From Capitella teleta (lineage: Eukaryota > Annelida > Polychaeta > Capitellidae): a stretch of DNA of 64,000 nucleotides. The DNA is taken from contig KB301235.1 in assembly GCA_000328365.1 (NCBI GenBank), positions 197,231 to 261,230 of the forward strand. The letters are read 5' to 3'. Made by a program: the position numbers and the translations under genes. The notes beneath the pieces are model-generated. The model made no database searches, was not told the DNA's origin, and was given only the letters and a program-made list of their open reading frames with translations. This document shows positions 54,001 to 64,000 of this stretch, in pieces (within the stretch, counting starts at the first letter, position 1; the number at the start of each line of letters is the position of its first letter).

Positions 54001-57000
54001 TATAAGGTTAAGGTAGCGGTAGCTATCGTTAGGAGCGTCGGCGTTATGTACGCAAGCTATGTGCCATCCGGGTAAGAGAATCTCAATTACATAATCGTCC
54101 CCACAATATGCGACCAATGCACACAATGTCAACCTGACTTGAAGTGCACTTCATCTCCGGCATGATATTGAATGATGGGATTGACAAATTTACTTTTTTT
54201 GTTACCCTCATGCAGCTAACAGACGAAGAGCGCGTGTACCTCAGTGCGGCGGCGTTGGGTGATGTTCCAATCATCCGACAATCCCTCGAAGAAAATGAAA
54301 TGCTTTTAAACGTCAACTGCGTGGACTACATGGGCAGAAACGCATTGCACCTAGCCATCGACAGTGACAACATAGAAGCAATCGAGTTACTTTTAGACAA
54401 ACTCAACTTTGAGTGCATCGAGGAAGCCCTGTTGCACGCCATTAGTAAAGGCTCCATTAAAATCGTGAAAGCAAGTATTGAACATCCCAGCTACATTGCC
54501 GGCGAAGAACAAGCCAGGCGCACAGGCAGCCATAAGGACCCCTTCTTCAGAACGGAGGAGAAAAGCCAATTCTCACCTGACATCACCCCTTTGATCTTAG
54601 CAGCTCATTACAACAATCATGAAGTTATACAGATGTTCCTCGCCCGCAATCATACCATTGAGAAGCCTCATCCAATTTCTTGTCAGTGCACTGACTGTGT
54701 GACTAAGCAGAACTATGACTCTCTCAAGAGGTCACGATCTAGATTGAATGCCTATCGAGCTCTAGCAAGCCCTGCTTATATGGCTCTGTCAAGTCCGGAC
54801 CCAATCATGTCAACTTTTGAACTCCGCCAGGAAATGAAGAAGCTCGCTCAGGTTGAGAAGGAATTCAAGGTAAATTGACAAGGGTAATGGGTGACAGCAC
54901 CCTTGCGGATTAATGAACAACTGTAGAGCTTTTCTTTATTCCAGAACGAGTACCTGAGTCTTGTGGAGCAGTGTATGGACTTTGCATGTGAGCTGATGGA
55001 TTTGTGTCGAGGAACACAGGAAGTGGAGGCTGTGCTCAGTGAGGGAGGAGAAGACAACACGGCCGCTAGAGATCCCCTAGGGCGTTTGAAGATGGCGATG
55101 GAGTACGAGGAGAAGAAGGTAGGCATGAACCATCTCCTTCTCTGCTTCTGCTACGCTGTGTAGACATTGAACGAACGACTGAAAGCTGTTTTGCGCGCTA
55201 TATTTGACAGACTCGGGGACGAGACCGTTGCCCGCTCACTTTCGTGAGTAGAATAGCCCTGGAATTTTCTCCTTATATTTCTTGATAGGCAACCGCTTTC
55301 AGTACGCTTCGTTCTGTGGCCACCACACCAGGGCATGTGTCTCCATAGCTGCAACTGTGCATTGTGTGAACCGCATGTAGAACTTGCAATTTATATTTTG
55401 GGGAATAATTGTAAGCTCATTTATAAGGTTACTTCGTGGTTTTTCAGTTCGTGGCTCATCCCAATTGCCAGCAGCATCTGACGAGCATCTGGTTTGGTCC
55501 AGAGATGGGATTCATGCAGTCACTGGCTCTGTGGAAAATCTGGGGCATGTGGTTGTTCAGCATGCCTTTTGTACCCGTCATTTGTCTGATATATGTGTGT
55601 GTGCCAGACTCAAAGGTTCGTTATGGCTTCATTGCCATGTGGTGCATGCTCATAACGTTTTTCCTTCAGATGGGGCTCATTCTTAAATGTCCACTGGGCA
55701 AATTTTTCACCCACACTCTTTCCCATGTGTGCTTCCTAATATTACTTGCCGCAGCGACTTTCCGCTTGGACGAGCGGACATATCCAATAGTCTCGACCGT
55801 AGACCTAAACTCGACGCGTTTTGATCTGGATATGCTATCGTACGAGGAGCGGGTTGAAAGTTTACTCAAGTCCACCTTCCGACCAGCCAGCACGCTCATG
55901 ACCCATGTCCAAATATGTCTCATGTTTTGGATCCTAGGTAACTTTGGAATGCTTTACGAATTGCTGTCAAAACACGCTTATTTTACCCAGGTCTTCTCTG
56001 GATGGAATGCAAGCAGATGTATAATTCAGGATTGCGGGTCTACCTCCTTGATACCTACAATTTAGCCGATTTTGCCGTTTTGTCTCTGTACCTTGCTTCC
56101 TACGTTCTTCGTTTCATGGTGGACCATTGGATTAAGCAGGCAGATAAACACTACAATGGAACCGCACAGGCACGGCACGCGCTTCTTGACAAAGATTATG
56201 AAACATTTAGGGTCATCCGAGAAACGATATTTGATAAAAGTTCAGAAAGAGACGCCAACAAGTACTTCATGACAGCCTGTAAGTATTCCCAGCTACTTGA
56301 ATATAATGATATCAGAAAAACTTCTGACACCAATATCAAAATATTAACCGATTTTATCTTCCAAAGCACGCTTTGAGTGGGAACCCGATGATCCTGAGAT
56401 CGTGTCGGACGTATTGTTTGCTGTTGCCAACGTGCTGAGTATTGCACGCACCACATACCTTATGCCTGCTTTCGAAGTTCTCGGCCCACTCCAAATCTCA
56501 CTGGGCCGCATGCTCGGAGACATCACGCGCTTCCTTGTTCTCTTCACATTGGTCAGAATTAAAATAAATTGAAATTCAAAAATATGCTCCATACTCACTC
56601 CATATTATTGTAATTCTGATATTGCCATCATATAAATAACTGCACTCATAATTTGATCTTGGTACTCACTACCCACATCATTATAATAATTCATCACATT
56701 CGTCTTTCCATCAGGTGCTGTTTGCTTTCATGGTTGGGCTTCACAACTTGTACTGGTACTATGGCTCACAAACGTACAATGTTGGCGAAGGAGATGAACA
56801 AAAACTGGTTCACTCAACCGAATCATTTCAAGGGTTAGTAAACAGCTCAAAGGGTGGTTCGGATCTCCGTCACACTGTTCTCTCTCCAGATTGCCGCATA
56901 CTCTTTTCAGTTTGTTCTGGTCTATGTTTGGATTGGTTCCAGCTGACAGTGTGGAAATCAAATATCCAGAAAAAGACAAAGGAACTATCTACGCCTACAG

Positions 57001-59471
57001 CTTTCCAGGCGGAAAGCATGCTACTTCAATTGTCGAGGCTGTTGGGATGTTCCTGTTTGCTGCTTATCACGTCACAGTCATCATTGTACTTATTAACATG
57101 CTGATCGCTATGATGAGTCATTCGTTTGAAGACATCCAGGTCAGAACTAGGTTCTTCTTGGTTATCCCACTGTCTTTTCTAAATTGCCCCTGAATAATGT
57201 GAAACACAGTGATCAGTCGCTTTAGGGGTTCTTATAATCGCCAGGGTGATTGTGATGTCGAGTGGAAGTTTGCCAGAACACGGCTCTGGATGAACTACAT
57301 CGACGAAGGCAGCACACTTCCAGTCCCGTTCAACGTCATTCCGACACCAAAGTCGATGCGCTATGGCTGGAACTGGTTCCGGGCCTTATGTACGAATAAC
57401 ACCACAGAACTTATGAACTATGAGAATGCGAAAAAGCAGACGTTTATTAAGGTCAGTTGAAACTTTTACGCTGTAACACTCCAGCCTCTTCCTTTCATTT
57501 TCGATAAGTTGACCTTGTATATGTGCTTATTTTGTACAGTGAGTGAGGCATGTACAGCTGATGTACTGAAAATTGCATGTACATACTGATACAATAGTTT
57601 TCCAAGTGTGTGATGTGGTATATCTAGCCTTTGTTCTTTTGGATATTCTTGCAGGATTCCCATCTTGTCATCAGCAAATCGGTAAATAAATTTCAGAAAT
57701 AAATGCATAAAATCATATACATTGTAAACATAAAAACCAAACATGGATTATTTTGGTCAATGTTTGGTTTCTTGAAATCGTAGATCTGTTTTCAAAAATC
57801 ACGCGCAAGTTTTTTTTTTATGAGTAGCCTGAACACTGCCTTTTCTTTTAATAGTTTGCTTCCTGTTTTACGTTTGTCATTCTACAATAATATATGCTGA
57901 TATAGCTTGCCTGATAAGTTACAATGTCCTATAATATCTTGGTTACTAACTGCATTCACTGTTCTGCGAGGAATGGCCTTCCCTGCTTAACCCTGTTTGT
58001 TGAACTATAAGTTAATTTATCTTTTAGCTTCATTTATCTAAAGCTTGCATGTCACGTTAATGTACGTACACCATGAGTCACATACAATACTGACTATTCA
58101 TGTGAAATGATTCTAACTTTGCAATGTTCGTTTAGAAACGTCGAGACAACGTTTGCCAGACCCTCAACATAGAGACACCTGAGACATCTTACGCAGACAT
58201 TCTCCAGAGACTGGTCAGACGATACCTTTTCAAATTGGAAAGACAGAAGGAGGAAGGCATGGGTAGGTTTCACTTTGACATTTGATGTTACCCTGATAGT
58301 AGTGATGTCACAAACTTAGTACATTCATATAATTATGCTTGTGAAAAAAAAATTGGTCGAGCAATTCAGAGTTCCAGATATGTCAAATATTATGTTAGAC
58401 AATCAAAAATGGTAAGTAAATACGGGTTTGGTATGTCAATCGTTCGGTGCCGCTTGGAGGGAACCAATGACAAAAATGTTCATGTTGTTATGGAACTGTG
58501 GCAGCAACAGCAGTAGTATATGAGAGATCAGTGGGTGCCGTAACTTTACTCTTTATATGGAAGCCCTTATTGGTGCAATTCCATACACAATGATGCAGAG
58601 CACCCGGTCTTCGAACATGCACTTGGATGAAACTACGTGGTTGAACTTATATTATAGCTACATGCAGTCTTAACTGAACGGTGCTGCTTCAGATGGAGCA
58701 AGCTAGCTAACCAGATGCCCGAATAACCCGAGTCAATTCTTTTAAACCTGGAAATTAGGATAGTTTAGCGTATATAGTGCATTGTTCCATCCGTTTCAGA
58801 ACATGGCATGACTGGAAAAGACGTGGTTAATATAGGTGGCGACAATATACTCACCTCGGATACCTATAGTTCGCAAAACAAAGAAGAGCCTATGTTTGCA
58901 GGTATGATGATAATCGTTTGATTTATTCAAAGATCTCATGGTATTAAATCCTTTAGACAATGACGAAGCAGAGGAGAACTCATACGGCGATAGTCACCTG
59001 ACACCTTCGGGAGGTGATAGTCAGCGATTGCGCCGCAGAATGTCGCTACGTCCAGGCGCAAACCAGCGACAGAATCGACCACGTCGACCCTCCGTGGGTC
59101 AGGGTCAGCCGCAGATCCAACTATTGTCCATCCCTCAGCTGGATGCCATTCAACGGTCACTGAAGCTACTGGACGTGCGATTACAACACGTGCAGAGTAG
59201 CACAAAAAGTGATGAGAAGACGCGTGATGACATTGACCACATACGACGTGTCATGTCGGAGAATCAAAAGGCGCTGTCTACAGTGGTCACGGTGCTGTCG
59301 GCGATCCAAGAGGAAGTTCGGTCACTGTCTATCACTGTACACAAGCACAACTCCACCACATTCCAAATAGCTCCTCCGCCTCGCAAGAAGTCAAACGATA
59401 GTCGATCAAATGACAAGGACGCTGCGGGTAGATCCAGTCGACCGAATGAAATGGACACGTCGGTTGTGTGA
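48095..59471 (+). CDS. TRPC-family (canonical transient receptor potential) cation channel, about 1132 aa
   Basis: Fourteen exons join in phase: 48095-48354, 52547-52628, 54216-54869, 54945-55118, 55448-55615, 55670-55937, 55991-56278, 56367-56551, 56715-56833, 56890-57139, 57245-57451, 58136-58262, 58800-58901, 58957-59471. TRPC channels are tetrameric plasma-membrane Ca2+/Na+ channels, usually gated downstream of phospholipase C. The order is a polar N-terminus (about 1-115), ankyrin repeats ([15 protein letters not shown]) and the TRPC linker with CQCTDC and [30 protein letters not shown] follows at about 391, then six membrane helices. The S4-S5 linker is [10 protein letters not shown]-like ([11 protein letters not shown] here), the pore segment is SLFWSMFGL (about 740), S6 contains [14 protein letters not shown], and the TRP box is [17 protein letters not shown] (from 822). 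A CIRB-like helix, [15 protein letters not shown], and a basic, coiled-coil-prone tail ending TSVV complete it. The twelve exons from 54216 on are firm. The first two rest on phase and splice sites only. The subtype is not assigned. Confidence 0.92.
48355..52546 (+). other. Proposed first intron of the TRPC gene
   Basis: A 4.2-kb GT-AG intron if the exon at 48095 is correct; otherwise upstream flank. I see no nested gene. Open frames at 50376-50723 (minus), 51048-51308 (plus) and 51511-51729 (minus) lack motifs. Confidence 0.45.
52629..54215 (+). other. Intron of the TRPC gene, between exons 2 and 3
   Basis: A 1.6-kb GT-AG intron with donor CAG|GTAAGA and a pyrimidine-rich acceptor ending CATGCAG. 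A 135-codon frame at 53270-53677 and its minus-strand counterparts show no recognisable domain. Confidence 0.65.
55616..55669 (+). other. 54-base stop-free intron (possible exitron) in the TRPC gene
   Basis: GT-AG bounded and a multiple of three, with no stop codon, so both spliced and retained forms stay in frame. Removal gives the family-typical junction [16 protein letters not shown]. Retention would add 18 hydrophobic residues ([18 protein letters not shown]) before the first core helix. I favour the spliced form because it restores normal TRPC spacing. Confidence 0.75.
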
Positions 59472-62400
59472 TAATGTCTCACCATATCTTTCTCCCTTTG
59501 ACAGGGTATGCAACGATTTCATTTCACGGGTCATTTCATTTCATTTTTTGTGCAATAACAACACAAGCGAAATGGAAATTTCAAATATTTAATACCACGT
59601 TGCAAATCGCGTTGGTGTCGTCATTTCATAGAGAACACAAACTAAAGCCCACAATTTTAGATATTTTATCTATGCACAGCTTCAATTTTAACGTATTTCT
59701 TCTAAACGTTTTTTTGGTTTTATTTCTTCATATCTTGGTGTGCTTTCGTGCTGTAAGTTTTCCTAACATTTTTGCTATGGTGTTATGAAAATTGCAATAA
59801 TAATAAATTATTAGATTTTTTTTCACAGCTGCTTCTATCGTGTATTTCAAGGTGTATTCTCGTTTTAAATTTCGCCAATGGAATACTTTGCAAAAGAAAG
59901 TTTCTTTTCCTCATATTTGTATGTGGGTGTTTTTGACACAGGGGTCTGAGTCCTGCAGTTCTTTTAGGTAACTTTGAATGTTGTCAATATTTGAGATAAG
60001 GTTTGCATGCACAATGGACACCACCGTTATGACTCATGTATTGTTATCACAACCAAGCTGCGTCCTTTTTGACTTTGTTTCACCTCTTCTTACCCTGACC
60101 CAGTTTCGGTCATATCTGGGTCAGTGGGCGGGGTTTCTCAAGTACCAGGATGTGGGAGACGTGGCTCTCAGGGATTGGTCAAACTTCATCATCAGTCGTG
60201 CATCCGGATTTGATGCTATGGTTTGCTCTTGTTGCTTTCTCAGTCCTTGACAAGCGAATAAAATCATGTAGGATCTTCAAATTCAATTTGTCCTTCCTTT
60301 CTTTATTCAATCATAAATGTTTAAGACCACTTTAATCTTATGTTGATTATACTAATTGAATAATAATTAAACTTAATTCACTAATCATATATCCTTCACA
60401 ACTTGTCGCAAAACATGGTGTCTATAATTATGTAGTGCACTCAAAGTGGAAGACATAAATTTTGATGAACGACCTCAGACACTTTCCTCATAGCACCACC
60501 AGCAGAACATATTCTTTAACATACATGTACTTAAAGGGTTGAACATTTATCTCAAGTTTGCAAGTATACTTTTACCATTCATAGCCAGAAGCACCCACAT
60601 GCGAAATCAGTTTGTATAACAGACAAGCACAGCAAGTAAATAATTTATTTTATGTGGGAACAGCTTTAACATCCAACAGGCAACCGCGATGAAAGAAAGA
60701 AATGTTAAACATTGGGCTAAACCTAGTTCCTCAAGATGTAAGAGGACTTCATTTACGAGAACAAAATAGTGGCCCGTGGTCTGACTCTAGAAGATTGAGT
60801 TTTATGATTCTAGAGCCAATATATCCGTAACCCATGGTAAGGATGAAATATAAATAAATGTTTCCAATATCATGTACAGTGAAAGTAGGCTGCATATTAA
60901 TCGATTACAGGTGTACAAAACACAAGGTTTTGCATTACATTGCAGATCAGGGTCCGATTCTAAAATGAAAATTGGGTTGATTTGGCTAACAGACTTAATC
61001 GCATTACGGCCTGAAGTTAAGCAATTCTTAAATCAACTTAAGACATCACATACTACATACTTTAAGAGGTTTGTAACTTTGCATACAAAGGGAGGTCCTT
61101 ACATACGTAAGTCCATAAGCTTACGGACATAAGTCCGTTACAACAACACATTCTCACTCTGATTTTCCAAAGTGCGTTGTGATAACGATTGTTGCACATT
61201 TGTCGCAAAAATAGACATACAAACTTTAAAATCTTAATGTTTGACAACATTCGCTGTCAACGAGTGAATCGGCGCAATGTGTCTGTGAAACGTCAACAAG
61301 TGATTTTGTTGATTACCTGCCAACATGCCCCAAGACAACAAAGAAAGATCGCACCTAAAATCATGTACGTATAATGCAATATCCAGTTGACCTCTGGAGA
61401 GACAGAACCATACTTGCGCCGTCGTCGGCTCATTAGACATAGAGTATTACTACTATTAGCTTTATTTCCGGAAATATCGGATGCAGTATTAATACACGTT
61501 TAATTTTATTTTCAACAGTAATTGATCTGCACTTCTAAAATATTTCTACTCTTCTGCTGAAAAAAGGTTATGCGGGCATACATAAATATGGTTCTCTGAT
61601 GGCATATCATTTTGATATATAGCCTGAACGATCAGTCTGTTCTCTCGTAATTTTGAATATATTTTAATGAGACTTTGCAATCTCCGCCATTGCTGCAACC
61701 ACGCAAATTCGGAAATAGGAATTTTCGTTATAAGATTTGACATAACACGAAAACAGACTAATGATTATAGCCACGGCGGAATCCGAGCTCAAATGCTCGG
61801 ATACGGTTCGGTCTCATTGGCTCCCTTGGCGAAATCTTAAATTGGCCAGTGCTCCGGATCTGGAAGACTGACCGTTATAATTATTGTTTCAGGAGAAGCG
61901 TAAATCAATATTACGATAAATTAAACCTTTAATTAAGCTTCTTTTTTTTAACTTTATTAACACCACATTTAATATTTGTTTAATTTATAATGAGACCAAA
62001 TTGTATAATAAAGCAAGAAAATGAAAAATTGCTGATTTTCTTGAGCGGTTTTTCAGTGTTCACTCCATCCTTCGGGTATTATGCCGAGTGCTTTAGAGTC
62101 AGAACTCTAGTCACATCCAGATTTGCCCAGGAAGTCAATGAGACCGTTATGTAACCGAGGATTCAGGATGATCGCCAGTTACATCTTGTGGGACTAACTG
62201 ATTAATGATGATAATTAATAATGATTAATTAATGAATGATAATTAATAATGATTCAGACTGTATAATTGTCATTATCATCTAGGTGCCTTGGAGCAAGCC
62301 TTTGTATAATATATAAAAGACATTATCATCGAATCCAAACTCCTTCAACGGTTAGCTAAATGGCTGGATAGTATCGAAAGCTTTTGCATAATCAACAAAA

Positions 62401-63019
62401 CAAAGATTCATATTTTTGCTGTATTTCTATGACTATTTCAATTTCAAAATTACTTTGGTAACTGCCAGAATTTTATTCATTCGTACTAACTATTATGTAT
62501 TATTAGGAAATATGAAAACACATTTCAGGCTTTAGACATAAAACCAAGTCAACTTCTTGAATTAAATTGCTTGACTTGCCAATTGAAAACAATAAGAAAG
62601 TGTAATTTCATTTTAATGATTAAGCCAAACAGTTAAATTATACTTAGCATCCAGTTAAGATATCAATTATAGCATCCAGTGAAGAAGCTTGCAATAATTC
62701 TCGGGTAGATACTTCCACGATATTCCGGCTAAGTATATTTATATTATGATTAATACATAATTTATATACACATCCAAATGCTAGCTGTCATGACAACATG
62801 GCAGAGAAGTTTTTTTCTTCTTAACGAATTGTTCACTCTCATAATTATATCGTGAGACATTAAAATATTTAGTATACTTATTTCTTTGTTGCTTATATAA
62901 AGTACGGGCGGATACGATCCATTTTAAGCTTAACCGAATTTGCGTTACAGTTCATTAGAACCAATGTGATTAATGGCTTCCTGCAGTTCGACGTATCTCT
63001 TAATAAAACCATAAACGGA
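59472..63019. other. TRPC 3' UTR and convergent intergenic region
   Basis: The TRPC and right-hand SLC10 genes converge here. Polyadenylation hexamers lie at 59802 and 60257. The rest is AT-rich with a TAAT/GATAAT-rich patch near 62200-62260 and a small palindromic cluster near 61105-61135. Open frames (59978-60250, 60872-61132) carry no motif. Confidence 0.6.
59802..59807 (+). promoter_or_regulatory. Candidate poly(A) signal of the TRPC gene
   Basis: AATAAA about 330 bases after the stop codon, in AT-rich 3' UTR followed by a T-rich run. A second canonical hexamer at 60257-60262 could give a longer 3' end. Confidence 0.5.
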
Positions 63020-64000
63020 TCAGACGACGCGAAGCAGTTCTTCTTGCGGCAGAACGGTGTACGCTGTCTCTTTGACTTCACATCCCTTCTGTAGGTCATC
63101 TGTTTCCACATCCTCATTCTCATTCTCGACTGTGGCCCGCGACCCTTTATCAGTCACGCGGTAGTAGATCCGGTGCAAAAAGGTCAAGAAAAATCCGAAA
63201 GCAAGTTGCCCGAATGCGAAAACGAGAGGGATCTGCATCAGAATACCTGTAGTCGCCACGTCAAACGAAAGAGTGAACAGAGTCAAAGCCACGGCTATAT
63301 TCTGAATCCCCGTCTCAAAAGCAACCGTTTTACATTGGTTGATTTGCAGGCAAGCAACGCAAGAGATGAGGAACCCGACACCGAAACCGATGACGGGGAA
63401 GGTAGCCCCAGCCACCCAGGATGTTGCGCTCAAAAAGAACAGCTTTGGAGACATAATGTTTTGCACAATCATGACGAGGATTATGAACAGCATGTTGACC
63501 ACACCCCCAATCTGAAAAGTAGGAAAGCATTATGTGATAACTTAGAAGGTTAATTCGTAAGTGAAGACATGCCTTTGCAAACCCATTGGCAATCCTGGCG
63601 CTCTTGTGTCTGACTACGAGACCAATGGTGACCGGAATCCACGTCATCAGGATGACGAGGACGTTCTGGACGAAGGGGATTTTGATGTCCTCATCAGTCC
63701 ACTGCCTCAGATAGAGAAACATGTTGAGAGGCATGAAAGCGAGCGCCAGAATTGTGGACACCAACGTCATGAAGATGCTTAGGAGGAGGAAAGAGGAGTG
63801 AAGAGTTGGACTAGTTGCTAGAGGGTGCAGTGTACCTGAGGGCGAGGTCTCCGCGTGTCCAGTAGGTGAAGACGTTCGAGATCGCTCCTCCAGGGCAACT
63901 GGAAACGACCAGAAGAGCGATGGAGTGCAGCGGCGACAGACTCAGTGCATGCGCATAGCCGAAAGCACACGCAGGCATCACCACGAACTGCGACAGCAAT
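63020..64000 (-). CDS. SLC10 family (bile acid:sodium symporter-like) transporter, 3' portion, runs off right edge
   Basis: Minus-strand exons are 63836-64000 (start beyond the edge), 63573-63777 and 63020-63511, joining in frame to 286 visible residues and a stop. SLC10 proteins are multi-pass carriers, several of which take up bile acids or steroid sulfates with sodium; others have unknown substrates. Diagnostic stretches are SSCPGGAISNVFTYWTRGD and DLALSIFMTLVSTILALAFM, which match the family's CPGG-SN-TYW and DL-S-S-T-T-A regions, and VAFETGIQNIAVALTLF, which matches its E-TG-QN sodium-site helix. After the last helix comes a cytosolic tail of about 50 charged residues. One intron (63778-63835, 58 bases) is GT-AG; the other (63512-63572, 61 bases) uses a GC donor. 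The N-terminal exon lies outside. The exon at 1032-1221 encodes the kind of sequence that should precede it, but belongs to a separate copy. The substrate cannot be told. Confidence 0.95.

Noticed and set aside
54144-54215. An upstream ATG extending the TRPC ankyrin exon
   Set aside because: A pyrimidine-rich acceptor ending in CAG lies exactly before LTDEERVYL, the usual start of the TRPC ankyrin region, so the preceding codons are intron.

Overview
This is eukaryotic, animal nuclear DNA. It is AT-rich and gene-poor, and its coding exons are interrupted by GT-AG introns, many of them only 52 to 61 bases long. A short TTAGGG-type interstitial telomeric tract, a tRNA-derived SINE and animal-specific membrane protein families point to a bilaterian invertebrate. 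A non-arthropod marine lineage is my guess; the species cannot be fixed from the sequence.

Layout from left to right. (1) At 1032-1221 (minus) lies the first coding exon of an SLC10-type (bile-acid/sodium symporter family) transporter whose other exons must lie beyond the left edge. A LINE-like fragment and a long ATT microsatellite sit in its intron. (2) At 5188-6402 (minus) is a compact three-exon gene for a 161-residue secreted protein. Its cysteine and histidine motifs look like those of the Tae2/Dae2 amidases, bacterial type VI secretion peptidoglycan-cleaving effectors that some animals have domesticated as antibacterial factors. This is the most interesting locus in the window. A block from its upstream flank is duplicated about 1 kb away, next to a decayed exon-3-like fossil. 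(3) From 8.2 to 48 kb I see no recognisable gene. There are simple repeats, a 50-base assembly gap, one good SINE, and one possible two-exon gene of unknown function (30490-31183). (4) From about 48 kb to 59471 (plus) is a TRPC-family cation channel with all diagnostic elements. (5) At 63020-64000 (minus) are the last three coding exons of a second SLC10 family transporter, running off the right edge.

The genes do not form a pathway. Two SLC10 genes on the same strand bracket the window and may belong to a dispersed local family. The channel and the amidase look like independent neighbours. The channel core exons and the right-hand transporter are firm. The amidase is firm as a gene and probable as to family. 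The channel's N-terminal exons and the two-exon gene are predictions that need transcript support.
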